From the NCBI RefSeq assembly GCF_030378065.1, contig NZ_JAUCGJ010000020.1, positions 1-64,000 of the forward strand: a stretch of 64,000 nt of DNA. Direction: 5' to 3'. Origin of the DNA: Candidatus Venteria ishoeyi (GTDB lineage: Bacteria; Pseudomonadota; Gammaproteobacteria; Beggiatoales; Beggiatoaceae). The notes below the pieces were generated by a model, which saw only the letters and a program-made list of their open reading frames with translations, was not told the DNA's origin and ran no database searches. A program made the translations under genes and the position numbers. Shown here piece by piece: positions 17,576-26,330 of the stretch (position 1 is the stretch's first letter; every line of letters starts with the position of its first letter).

Positions 17576-20500
17576 TTACTCGATAAAAAATCGCTTGCGT
17601 TGCGCGGGTGTCAGTGGCTCGGGCAGAATATTGCGCGCATGAAATATAACTTGCTTCAGTTCTGGCAGCACTTTCCATAAATAGACATGCTGGTGATAAT
17701 CAGTCATTAAATATTCACAGTTATCACTGAAGCGGGCAAGTCCGCTGTGGTGCATATTCCGGTTTACCCAGCCGAGTTCCTCGCCACTTTTGCGACTCCA
17801 TAAACGCACGCTGCCATCCCGGGATAAGCTGAGCAGACGTTTATCCTGAGCGCAAAAACGAATATCGGTGACCCAGCCGCGATGTCCATCAAACTGTTGT
17901 TGTAGTGATCCGCTTGCACTCTCCCATAAACGAATCGAACCATCCCAGGAAGCCGTGGCAATGGTGTTGCCATCGGTGCTAAATGCCGCTTTATAAACCT
18001 CACCTTCATGGCCTTCCAATGTTTGTAGTAAATGACCATCCGTCACTGACCACAGGCTTGCTATGCCCTGTCCTTTGACATTTTTACCCACGCTGAGCAA
18101 GGTTTCTCCAGAAGGGGAAAACAATAGTTGTTTAATAAAACCAGCAATCGCCAGTTTGCGTAAGAACAAACCCTGACTGCTCCAGATATCGATCCCCTGA
18201 TTTCTTGCAGTGCTGGCAAATAACTGACTGTCAGGGCTGAAACTTGCTGCCTGTATGGGCGCATTGCTATGTCCACCAAGAATCATTTTCAGACGGCCAT
18301 AGCGGTTCCATAAACGTATTTCATTGTCCAGTGAAGCCGTTAACAGGGTTTTTCCATCGGGACTGAAGGCGGTGAAATGTACTTCGTCATGATGCCCTCT
18401 TAAGACTTCAAATTGTCCGGTTTTGACATGCCACAAACGTGCATGATGATCCTGATGACCACTGAGCAAACGCTCGGCATTCGGTGAGAAGCTGGCGGTC
18501 AGCGTGGTTGTGGGGGTTTGGATACGTTTGATCAAATGCCCCATGTGCGTATTCCATACTTTCAGGGTATTTGCAAAAATACCCAGTGCATATTGACTGT
18601 CAGGGCTGAAGTGCAGTTGTTGTAAATCCGTATTGGCACTGAGCTGCGCGGTGATGGTAGTGGGCCGGGTTTGCCATAAACGCAGGGTTTGATCTTTGGA
18701 AGCACTTGCCAATAGTTGCCCATCGGGGCTGAACTCAACCTTATGAATAGCTGATTCATGTCCCACCAATGTTGCCTGTAAGCGACCTGAACGCGTTTTC
18801 CATAAGCGCAGTTTACCATCGCGGGAAGCGGTTGCTAATTGCATACTATCAGGACTGAAAGCCAGACTGGTGACTGCACCTTGATGTGCGCGTAAGCGAT
18901 GCTTGGCTTCGCCTTTATCATTCCACAAGATTGCGGTTTTATCCTGGCTGGCGGTGGCAACCCAGCGTCCATCAGGACTGAAGCGGGCAGCATTAATCGC
19001 CGCCTGGTGTTTATCCATGCGTTGCAGGCGCTCGCCCGTGTTGACATCCCACAGCAAAGCCACACCATCATCAGAAATGCTCAGTAAATGTTCGCCTTGT
19101 GGTGAAAACAAGACTTGGTTGACCTGCTCTTCATGTTCGCTCAGAATTAAGCGCGTTTTTCCTGTTGTCAAATCCCATATCCGTACTGTACCGTCTCTGG
19201 AGGCGCTGGCCAGCAGATCAATACCGGCAACCGGGCTGAATACAGCATTAAATACCGCGCCCTGATGACCGCGTAAAACCTTATCTAACATGCCGCTTTG
19301 GCCGTCCCAGATATGGATGGTGCCATCCTGCGCAGCACTGGCAATGCGGTTACCATCGGGACTGAAATTGGCATGATATAATTCGCCGCTGTGTCCAGCT
19401 AAATTCACCAATAAAGCACCGCTATGCACGTTCCATAAACGCGCAGTGCTGTCTAACGAAGCGGTGAGCAGGCGCTCCTGATCCGGGCTGAATACTACAT
19501 CCCAGACCTGATTTTGATGACCGTTGAACACGGTTTTCAGTTGCCCATTGCCGGTATTCCACAAGCGCACCTGGTTATCATCGCCTGCACTGGCTAACCA
19601 TTTGCCATCCGCGCTGAAATCCAGATTCCAGATACCGGCATTATGTCCGCGTAAAATATGGCGTTCGCGTAAATCGCTGACGGATTTACGCAAACTGATT
19701 TCAGCCGCCACGGCATAAGGCCGTTGTTTATCTGAATCACCAATTAAGCGTGGCAAAGCTTCCAAACTCAGGGACAAGGCTGTTGCAATTTGTCCGTCCT
19801 TGGCTTCCTGTTGCGCCAGCGCGCTTAAAAACATGGATTGGGTACGCAGGGCGTGGTTTTTATCCTGCTCCGCCAGCACCGCCTGTTGCTGAGCCAGCAA
19901 AGCATGTTGTTCGGCTTTATGGCTTTGTTGATAAGCATATAAACCGCTGAGTACAGCGAGAATTGCCAGCATGGCAAAGGCTTCAGCCAGACGGCGACTT
20001 AGCCTCAGCTTCGCCACTGTCTGCTGCTCTAATGCCCGGTGATGCTCAGTGACTGCGCGCAAAGAGCATTCAATATACTCATGAATAAAGGGATCAATGC
20101 TTTCCGGCCATTGTCTGAGCAGTTCTTCCCCCTGGCTTAAAGGCTTACCTTCTGGCAGCAATAATTCAGGGTTATGCTTTTCTTCTATCCATAAACGTGC
20201 TGCGGTTTTGATGCGCACTCGCATTTGTAACAGATGATAATTTTCCGTGACCCAGTTTTGCAGGCGTGGCCAGTGCTGGAGTAGCGAATCGTGAGTAATC
20301 CTGGCAATAGAAATTCCGTCTTCGGCGCGATCAGTGACCACCAGACGGGCTTTGATAAAGGCTTCCAGCAATTCCTGCATGGCTGAATAGCGTGGTTGCT
20401 CGGCATCCGATTCCTGATATAAAAAACGTCGCCCGGTAATCGGCATATTATTATCATTGTCCAGACTGATCAAGGTACGCATCAAGGTTGGCATTGCCAT

Positions 20501-22114
20501 TTGTGCTTCAACGCTGACATTGTGGTAAACCATTTCCGCACGTTGTGCCAGCGCACCTTCCAGCCCCCCCAGTAATTCATAAGCGGCAAAAGTCAGATAA
20601 CCCGTTGCACTGCGCTGTTCATATAAAGCATCCAGCGTGAATTCCAGCAAAGCCAGGTTTTCGGGGTTTTTCACCATGCTTTGCAGCAATTCCTCATCCA
20701 GCCGCGTCCCTGTTTCTTCGTTGGATTCAAATTGCAAGCCAGCAGCATAAGCCGGTAAGCGAATCATCTGGCTGAGTTCGCCTACGGTGGGCACGGTCAG
20801 TAAATATTGTCCATTACCCGCCACCAGCTTTGCCAGGATGGGGTATTCGGCAATACGTGGATAAAAATCCGAACGCAAGGTTGCCAGCACCCAGACCAAT
20901 CCGGTTTGGCTTAACCAGGCCAGGGCCTGAAAAAAACTGTGTAAGGCTTCGGGTTTGAGTTGTGGCAGGGAAAATAAGGCATCTAATTGATCCAAACTGA
21001 TGATGACGCGCACCTGGCCTGCCTGCGCACCCATGCTGTACGCAATTTGATTCAGGCGCTCACACATACACTGTTCCAGTTCTTGTGCCAGATGTGTGTC
21101 CAGTTGTTCTGCCCGGAGTATATTGTTGAGTAATACCAGTAAAGGTGGTGTTGTGCGCTTGGCATAGGGTTGGGAATGGGCGCGGGCGCAGGACAGCTCC
21201 AGGTTTTGTTCAATCGCGGCGGCTAAAGCCAGCAACGGTTCATGCTGAATTTCTGCAAGATTGAGTAAAATCTGTTTCCAGGCGGCAACCCCTTCAATCA
21301 CCCCGGGCTGGGTCAGCATTGGCAAAACCCCGGAGCGCAGCAGAGAGGATTTACCGCTGCCACTCATGCCTGAAATCAGCAAAAATGCCTGTTTATGCAA
21401 GGCATTATTGCGCAGCATTTCGAGGATTTCACTGACCATGCGGGTACGACCAAAAAATACCGATGTATGTTGTTCGGTAAAATAGTCCAGGCCACGAAAA
21501 GGTGAGCCTTGACGCCAGGTGATGGCGTGCAGATGGGTATCGGTGTCGGTGGAAGGATAACGTCGCTCAATTAATTTGCGTAGATGATCTTCCAGGCGCT
21601 CTTCAAATTCCGCCAGGTTATTAAAAGGATTAAAGGCGGCGACAAATGAGCCTTCTTCATCCTGAAACCATTTGCGGTTAAATACGTCCAGTGCTTGTTT
21701 TTGTGCCAGTCGTGCCTGGTAATCCGGCATATCAGGATTAATATGCGCTGCTGCCATTTTACGGTAAATCAGGATTTCCGGTTTTCCATACTGCTCAAAC
21801 CCCGCCCAGGCATCTTCAAATTCATATTCAGTGCCGGACTCGTAGCGACTGCCATCGGGACGGGTGATGTTAGCGGGTAAACGTGTACCAATTCGTGCCC
21901 ACAAAATGCCCAGAAAAATATCGGTTTCAGAAGGGGGCTTGATTTGGGTTTGAAATGTTTCGGTCATGAGCATAGGCTCATGTTCCCAGAACAGGGGTTC
22001 AAGTTTTACCCTGTCAGCGAAGTATTCGGATAAGCGTTTGATAACCCTTGCAGTAATCACGCGCTCTTCATTGACATCACCAGGGGAAGAAACAAAAATT
22101 GTAAGTACAGACAT
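17576..22114 (-). CDS. DUF4062-nSTAND NTPase with 16 WD40 repeats
   Basis: Residues 1-190 start MSVLTIFVSSPGDVNEER, a DUF4062-type (TIR-like fold) effector or signalling domain. Residues 203-700 are an nSTAND ATPase that opens with GSPFRGLDYF and has Walker A GMSGSGKSS near 249. A predicted membrane helix (AMLAILAVLSGLYAY) lies near 720, followed by coiled coil, then 16 WD40-type blades to about 1480, several degenerate, which fits two eight-bladed propellers. The tail LTPAQRKRFFIE is common in such proteins. Proteins of this architecture act in signalling and, for some nSTANDs, in antiviral defence by sensing a ligand with their repeats. The role here is not shown. A HIT-family enzyme follows in the same operon. 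Confidence 0.9.
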   Translation of the reverse strand: MSVLTIFVSSPGDVNEERVITARVIKRLSEYFADRVKLEPLFWEHEPMLMTETFQTQIKPPSETDIFLGILWARIGTRLPANITRPDGSRYESGTEYEFEDAWAGFEQYGKPEILIYRKMAAAHINPDMPDYQARLAQKQALDVFNRKWFQDEEGSFVAAFNPFNNLAEFEERLEDHLRKLIERRYPSTDTDTHLHAITWRQGSPFRGLDYFTEQHTSVFFGRTRMVSEILEMLRNNALHKQAFLLISGMSGSGKSSLLRSGVLPMLTQPGVIEGVAAWKQILLNLAEIQHEPLLALAAAIEQNLELSCARAHSQPYAKRTTPPLLVLLNNILRAEQLDTHLAQELEQCMCERLNQIAYSMGAQAGQVRVIISLDQLDALFSLPQLKPEALHSFFQALAWLSQTGLVWVLATLRSDFYPRIAEYPILAKLVAGNGQYLLTVPTVGELSQMIRLPAYAAGLQFESNEETGTRLDEELLQSMVKNPENLALLEFTLDALYEQRSATGYLTFAAYELLGGLEGALAQRAEMVYHNVSVEAQMAMPTLMRTLISLDNDNNMPITGRRFLYQESDAEQPRYSAMQELLEAFIKARLVVTDRAEDGISIARITHDSLLQHWPRLQNWVTENYHLLQMRVRIKTAARLWIEEKHNPELLLPEGKPLSQGEELLRQWPESIDPFIHEYIECSLRAVTEHHRALEQQTVAKLRLSRRLAEAFAMLAILAVLSGLYAYQQSHKAEQHALLAQQQAVLAEQDKNHALRTQSMFLSALAQQEAKDGQIATALSLSLEALPRLIGDSDKQRPYAVAAEISLRKSVSDLRERHILRGHNAGIWNLDFSADGKWLASAGDDNQVRLWNTGNGQLKTVFNGHQNQVWDVVFSPDQERLLTASLDSTARLWNVHSGALLVNLAGHSGELYHANFSPDGNRIASAAQDGTIHIWDGQSGMLDKVLRGHQGAVFNAVFSPVAGIDLLASASRDGTVRIWDLTTGKTRLILSEHEEQVNQVLFSPQGEHLLSISDDGVALLWDVNTGERLQRMDKHQAAINAARFSPDGRWVATASQDKTAILWNDKGEAKHRLRAHQGAVTSLAFSPDSMQLATASRDGKLRLWKTRSGRLQATLVGHESAIHKVEFSPDGQLLASASKDQTLRLWQTRPTTITAQLSANTDLQQLHFSPDSQYALGIFANTLKVWNTHMGHLIKRIQTPTTTLTASFSPNAERLLSGHQDHHARLWHVKTGQFEVLRGHHDEVHFTAFSPDGKTLLTASLDNEIRLWNRYGRLKMILGGHSNAPIQAASFSPDSQLFASTARNQGIDIWSSQGLFLRKLAIAGFIKQLLFSPSGETLLSVGKNVKGQGIASLWSVTDGHLLQTLEGHEGEVYKAAFSTDGNTIATASWDGSIRLWESASGSLQQQFDGHRGWVTDIRFCAQDKRLLSLSRDGSVRLWSRKSGEELGWVNRNMHHSGLARFSDNCEYLMTDYHQHVYLWKVLPELKQVIFHARNILPEPLTPAQRKRFFIE

Positions 22115-22147
22115 GGCAGAATAAGGCTTGTGGCAATATAATTAACC

Positions 22148-22215
22148 TGAGTTCGGCGTAAGCTTCATTCAGTGCTAAGTTATTAATGGTGTGTACTGAA
22201 TTTGACTGATTTTCT
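22148..22215. repeat. Repeat family B, shortened copy
   Basis: CTGAGTTCGGCGTAAGCTTC and the following ATTCAGTGC match the inverted form of the family B end and hairpin. A block like GGTGTGTACTGAATTT follows, with the middle deleted. It lies between the nSTAND gene and the binding-protein gene; the rest of 22115-22304 shows nothing else. Confidence 0.55.
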
Positions 22216-22304
22216 AAAAAATCCTTCGTCGGCTTCAGATTAACTAACAAAATACCACGAATAAGCAACAAAACCATGCTAAATTTTGCGCTATGTCATG
22301 CCCA

Positions 22305-23306
22305 TTAATCAATTACCCGATCCAGTTTATCTAAATGTTCAAGCAAAATTGGAATCTCTTTTTGCTGCGTTAAATTCAGATTTAAGCATTTATGGGTTGA
22401 TAAGGGTTCGGCAATAAGCTTATTTTTGATTTGCCAGCCAGCGGCTTTAATGTCCATCAGCATGTCAGCGCCTTGCAGACCCAGATCGTAATGATCGGGG
22501 CTGACCGAATAGGTGCCAAAGCCAATCTCGGAGCGGCTGAGCTTGTCAAACCCCACAATAACCGGTTTATTAAAGCGTTTTAAGGCGGGCAGCCAGGCAT
22601 TTTGCAGAAAACGCTGGCTCAGCAGCGTATTGTCATTGACCACCCACAGGGCATCAATATCATTTTTGAGTAAACGCCGCAGGTGATAATTAAGTTGTTG
22701 AAAAGTGACTTGATTAGGTAGTTGTACACCAATGAGTTGAAATCCTTCTTCGGTTGCAAGTTTATGGTTATTTTGGTATAAGGCAGCCATCCATTCACGG
22801 TACAAAACACCGATTCTCTGCGTTGGTTGTCCGGTTAAACTGCGTAATTGCACCAGACTGGTGACTGCGGGAATTTCATAACGTATTCCGGTGATGTTCA
22901 TCACCTTGGAGAGAAACCTGTCAATGTATAAAGCGGACAGTACCAGGGTTGGTGGAAAATGTTGTTCGGGTCTGGCCTGTTGGTAAGTTTTATAGAGTCC
23001 CAGCGCCCGATTACCTAACAGTACGATTGCCTCAGGACGATTTGTGCTGATGTGGGCGGCAATAGTTTCCGCCGTTGTTTGCCTGGATACCACCGTATCG
23101 ATAAAATTAAGCTCTTCACCCAAATCATCTCGCAAACCCTGTAATGTGCGCTCAAAATTTTCTCCTTCTGCCCGCAGAATCAGTACCGTTTCCTGAGCGA
23201 CAGCCAGCGAGCCGTTCAGCCATAAGAGCAGGCTACAGAACATCAACACTAGCAGTCCTGTGATTTTAATGTGATTGCCAGTACGTAAGGTCAGTGAAGG
23301 AGCCAT
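22305..23306 (-). CDS. ABC-type substrate-binding protein (ABC_sub_bind type)
   Basis: A hydrophobic N-terminal segment acts as signal anchor or peptide (LLVLMFCSLLLWLNGSLAVAQ). The mature 290 residues follow the two-lobe periplasmic binding pattern of the ABC_sub_bind (DUF534) family, with ALWVVNDNTLLSQRFLQ and KPVIVGFDKLSRSEIGFG as matching blocks. No permease or ATPase gene is nearby, so it may feed a sensor rather than a transporter. Its start overlaps the stop of the preceding gene by 16 bases, indicating translational coupling. Ligand unknown. Confidence 0.75.
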   Translation of the reverse strand: MAPSLTLRTGNHIKITGLLVLMFCSLLLWLNGSLAVAQETVLILRAEGENFERTLQGLRDDLGEELNFIDTVVSRQTTAETIAAHISTNRPEAIVLLGNRALGLYKTYQQARPEQHFPPTLVLSALYIDRFLSKVMNITGIRYEIPAVTSLVQLRSLTGQPTQRIGVLYREWMAALYQNNHKLATEEGFQLIGVQLPNQVTFQQLNYHLRRLLKNDIDALWVVNDNTLLSQRFLQNAWLPALKRFNKPVIVGFDKLSRSEIGFGTYSVSPDHYDLGLQGADMLMDIKAAGWQIKNKLIAEPLSTHKCLNLNLTQQKEIPILLEHLDKLDRVID

Positions 23307-23992
23307 TTATCAACTCCCAGTAATGCATTGCTGCCTGAATCTAGTTTTCTGAAGCACTCACTAACTTCCTTATGCAGCTTTTTATCACGCAAGGCCACAC
23401 CAGGAAGCCTCAGGCGCACGCGGGTAGGGATGGAAACCAGCGGCTGCTGGGAGCGACGCTTAAGAAACTGATAATCCTTTTGTGAGATAAAAACGGCCTT
23501 CACATAACGAAAAGTCAGTAATGGCAGAATATCTTCCACCTTGGTAACACGTTTAATCCTGACCTTGACCCCAAGCAAACGATTAATCAGCATCTGCATG
23601 GGGCGACGCCCAAGCAGATCCACGACCCCCACTTCCAAACTGGGCAGCGCACCTTTATCGACAGGGGGAGGGCGTGAGACCAGTAGATAAGCTTCATCGG
23701 TCGCACCTTTGTGACTCCCTTGAATAGTGAGTGAATAACCGCTGATTTGTTTAATCAGCGCTGGTAACGTCAAAATGCTGTCAGGTGGTTTTTTTTTGAG
23801 CGAACGCTTAAAGTCCCGAACCTTGGAAAATGCCGTTATTTGCATATTTTGGCAATGCCGGGAGAGATGTATTTCCAGATTTTTAGGACGAATATCGGAA
23901 GGGTAAAATACATATAAGGAAAACGCTGGGCTGTTGCTCCAACCCAGCATCATGCAAAAACCCAGCAGAAAATAAACTAATCGATGGTTCAA
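23291..23992 (-). CDS. Periplasmic binding-like protein
   Basis: The product has a signal peptide (FLLGFCMMLGWSNSPAFS) and about 210 mature residues, with DSILTLPALIKQISGYSLTI and EVGVVDLLGRRPMQMLINRL resembling lobes of phosphonate/phosphate-type binding proteins. The assignment is tentative. It lies six bases after pldA and overlaps the next binding-protein gene, so all four genes from 26247 to 22305 look like one operon. It may be a ligand-sensing partner of that neighbour. Confidence 0.6.
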   Translation of the reverse strand: MNHRLVYFLLGFCMMLGWSNSPAFSLYVFYPSDIRPKNLEIHLSRHCQNMQITAFSKVRDFKRSLKKKPPDSILTLPALIKQISGYSLTIQGSHKGATDEAYLLVSRPPPVDKGALPSLEVGVVDLLGRRPMQMLINRLLGVKVRIKRVTKVEDILPLLTFRYVKAVFISQKDYQFLKRRSQQPLVSIPTRVRLRLPGVALRDKKLHKEVSECFRKLDSGSNALLGVDKWLLH

Positions 23993-23997
23993 ATGCG

Positions 23998-25068
23998 TTA
24001 TAACCAGTCCGTCAGTTTAATACCCAGACCAATGCTATTTACCCGGCGATTATAGTCAATCAGGCTTTCCCCATAACCGTTAAACCATTGTACATAACCG
24101 CGCAAACGTCCATATACCGGAAAACTCCAGTCCAGTTGTGTTGCACCATGATTATTTTTGGAACGTAGGTTATTCCGCAACATTAAACTGAACTGATGTT
24201 GCTGCCATTTGTACACACTGGTCAATTCAAAATGCCCCATGTATTGATGAATATCGGGATTGTCGTCTTTTTCTTCTGTTTCCGGCAAACGATACCAGGG
24301 TTGTATGGCAAAACCCAGATTGCCTTTTGCAAATACCGAGCGCAGATAAATACGGTTCCAACTGCGGGATAGGTTGCCACCCCGACCATTAGACTGATGA
24401 TTAATGCCTATATCATTAAAGGCATTGTTCAACCCAAATATTTTCCAGCCGGTATAAAAGCGTAACCAGGCTTCCGGCTCATGATTGGTTTCCCGAAACG
24501 GGGACGATAAGGTTTTGTTATAGACTTGCCAGAAAGAGCGATTGGTATAAGCAGCATACAGATCACCATTATTGCCAAACAGGTTTTTAACAACAGGAAA
24601 TTTAAAGCTGAGCTGAAATTTTGCTTCAATTTTATCCAGTTCAATACTATCGTCGTTATACATTTCTCGAAAAGGCGCGTGATGAACTTCTGCAAAATTA
24701 TAAGCACCCAGCAATAAATAATTGGGTTTATACGGGGTGATGATAAAAGAGGCATCTTCAGAATTTTTTTCCGCAATAATGCGCTTTACAACGGGTGATG
24801 TGCTGGTATCTGTTTGTTTGCTGCTGGCCTGTGCTTGTTTGCTTATTGCTGTGCTTGATAAATTGGATGCAGCCCCCAGTTTTGCCAGATGTTTCTGACA
24901 TTGTTTTTTTAGAAAACCGATGGTTGTATTATCACTGGCCGTGGTCATGGCATCTAAAATACAAGTGTTTAGCACCTGTTGCGACTCCTCCGCTTGTGTA
25001 GGGGGAGCATAAACCAGATATAAACAACATAAAGCAGTGATCAAGCTTGTTGCGGGTCTTTTATACAT
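23998..25068 (-). CDS. pldA: Outer-membrane phospholipase A
   Basis: A signal peptide (ends PPTQAEES) and a roughly 65-residue variable N-terminal extension precede a barrel of about 270 residues. The active-site stretch NHQSNGRGGNLSRSWNR contains the His-x-Ser pair and following Asn of the OMPLA triad, and Tyr/Trp-rich strands run to a terminal TDWL. OMPLA hydrolyses phospholipids misplaced in the outer leaflet and needs calcium and dimerisation. The Asn-Arg-Ile-Tyr after the active site also fits the family. It is embedded between an LRR protein gene and two binding-protein genes, which is not the enterobacterial setting. Confidence 0.92.
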   Translation of the reverse strand: MYKRPATSLITALCCLYLVYAPPTQAEESQQVLNTCILDAMTTASDNTTIGFLKKQCQKHLAKLGAASNLSSTAISKQAQASSKQTDTSTSPVVKRIIAEKNSEDASFIITPYKPNYLLLGAYNFAEVHHAPFREMYNDDSIELDKIEAKFQLSFKFPVVKNLFGNNGDLYAAYTNRSFWQVYNKTLSSPFRETNHEPEAWLRFYTGWKIFGLNNAFNDIGINHQSNGRGGNLSRSWNRIYLRSVFAKGNLGFAIQPWYRLPETEEKDDNPDIHQYMGHFELTSVYKWQQHQFSLMLRNNLRSKNNHGATQLDWSFPVYGRLRGYVQWFNGYGESLIDYNRRVNSIGLGIKLTDWL

Positions 25069-25080
25069 TATAAAGCATCC

Positions 25081-26247
25081 TTATTTTCTTATTAATATGC
25101 GTTGCTTACCCAATTGCAGAAACTTAACGGGAACATCGTGCAAATTCAAGCGGATTAAGTCGGGTAACTTGAACAAGTGTTCAGGCAATGTATTGAGCGG
25201 ATTACCACTAAGCTCCAGGCGTTGTAATTGCAAACAGCCTTCATGTTGCTCCGGCCATTGTTTAATCTGATTCCCGCTGAGATCCAGGCGTTGCAAGCGG
25301 GGTAGATGAAAAATAAATTCCGGTACAGTTTTCAGTTGATTATAACTGAGATCTAAAACTTCAAGATCACTTAGTGCGGCGCACTCATCAAGTATGCTTT
25401 CAAGTTGATTATGGCTAAGATTCAGGGTTTGTAATTGTTGGAATTGGGTAAAATCTGTTGGAATTCGGGACAGTTGATTATGACTTAAATCCAGCCAACG
25501 CAAGTTACGCAACTGATATAAGCTTTCCGGGCATTGTTTGAGATGGTTGCTGATCAAACTCAGGCGTTTGAGTTTAGGCAGTGCGCTGAGTTGCAGTTTT
25601 TTCAGTTGCGCACCACTGAGATTTAAACGCTCAAGGTGTGGCATGTGAGATAAGACAACGCTGTCCAGCGGATTGCGACTGAGATTTAAGCGTTCAAGCA
25701 CAGGCAAACCATGCAAGTCACATTTTTTAAGCTGGTTAGTGCTGAGATTGAGTTGTAATAAGGCGCTTAGCTCATTCACGTCATTGGGCAACTCTAAAAA
25801 CATATTGCTGGATAAGTCCAGCAATTGCAGGGAAACCAGTCGTCCAAGGTTGCGTGGTAATTGACGCAGGCGATTAGCCTCAAGATGCAGGCGTTGCAAT
25901 GAGGTTAGGGTAACCAGTTCTGCGGGCAATGTGCGCAACTGATTAAAGCCCAAATCCAAACGCTGTAAAGACTCCAGCCTTGACAAATCACCGGTTAACA
26001 TCACCAGTTGATTATGACTGACACTCAATCCTGCCAGTTTATGCAACCAAAATACTTTAGGCGGCAAACCGGTGAGTTTGTTATAGCTCAGTTCCAACCA
26101 TTTCAGGTTACGCAACTGCCCCAGTTCAGCAGGCAGACTGTGCAATTGTTTATTACTGAGATCGAGGACATTGCTGCCCGTTTTCGCCGCTTCCGTCACC
26201 AGTTGATATAAACGACGATTTTCCAGGTTTTTTGCCAGATCGCTCAC
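25081..26247 (-). CDS. Cytoplasmic leucine-rich-repeat protein
   Basis: Sixteen leucine-rich repeats of 21-23 residues with the pattern LxxLxLSxNxLxxLP fill residues 27-380. Repeats 7-9 are shorter and lack the LP box. The first 26 residues form a small cap, and there is no signal peptide, membrane segment or fused catalytic domain, so this is a binding scaffold. The pattern is the bacterial/SDS22-like or ROCO-like type. The gene heads a compact operon with pldA 12 bases downstream. The partner is unknown. Confidence 0.9.
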   Translation of the reverse strand: MSDLAKNLENRRLYQLVTEAAKTGSNVLDLSNKQLHSLPAELGQLRNLKWLELSYNKLTGLPPKVFWLHKLAGLSVSHNQLVMLTGDLSRLESLQRLDLGFNQLRTLPAELVTLTSLQRLHLEANRLRQLPRNLGRLVSLQLLDLSSNMFLELPNDVNELSALLQLNLSTNQLKKCDLHGLPVLERLNLSRNPLDSVVLSHMPHLERLNLSGAQLKKLQLSALPKLKRLSLISNHLKQCPESLYQLRNLRWLDLSHNQLSRIPTDFTQFQQLQTLNLSHNQLESILDECAALSDLEVLDLSYNQLKTVPEFIFHLPRLQRLDLSGNQIKQWPEQHEGCLQLQRLELSGNPLNTLPEHLFKLPDLIRLNLHDVPVKFLQLGKQRILIRK

Positions 26248-26330
26248 GCAGTTTCCTTCATTAGTTACTGATGTTACGTACCCCGATTGTTTATAGTTTA
26301 AACCTTATATTTTCTTGGGCAGCCTCCTGC

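Noticed and set aside
19300-19600. Regularly spaced repeated DNA in the WD40 region, CRISPR-like at first sight
   Set aside because: Spacing near 126 bases and coding periodicity show these are WD40 blades. No short identical repeats with unique spacers occur anywhere in the window.
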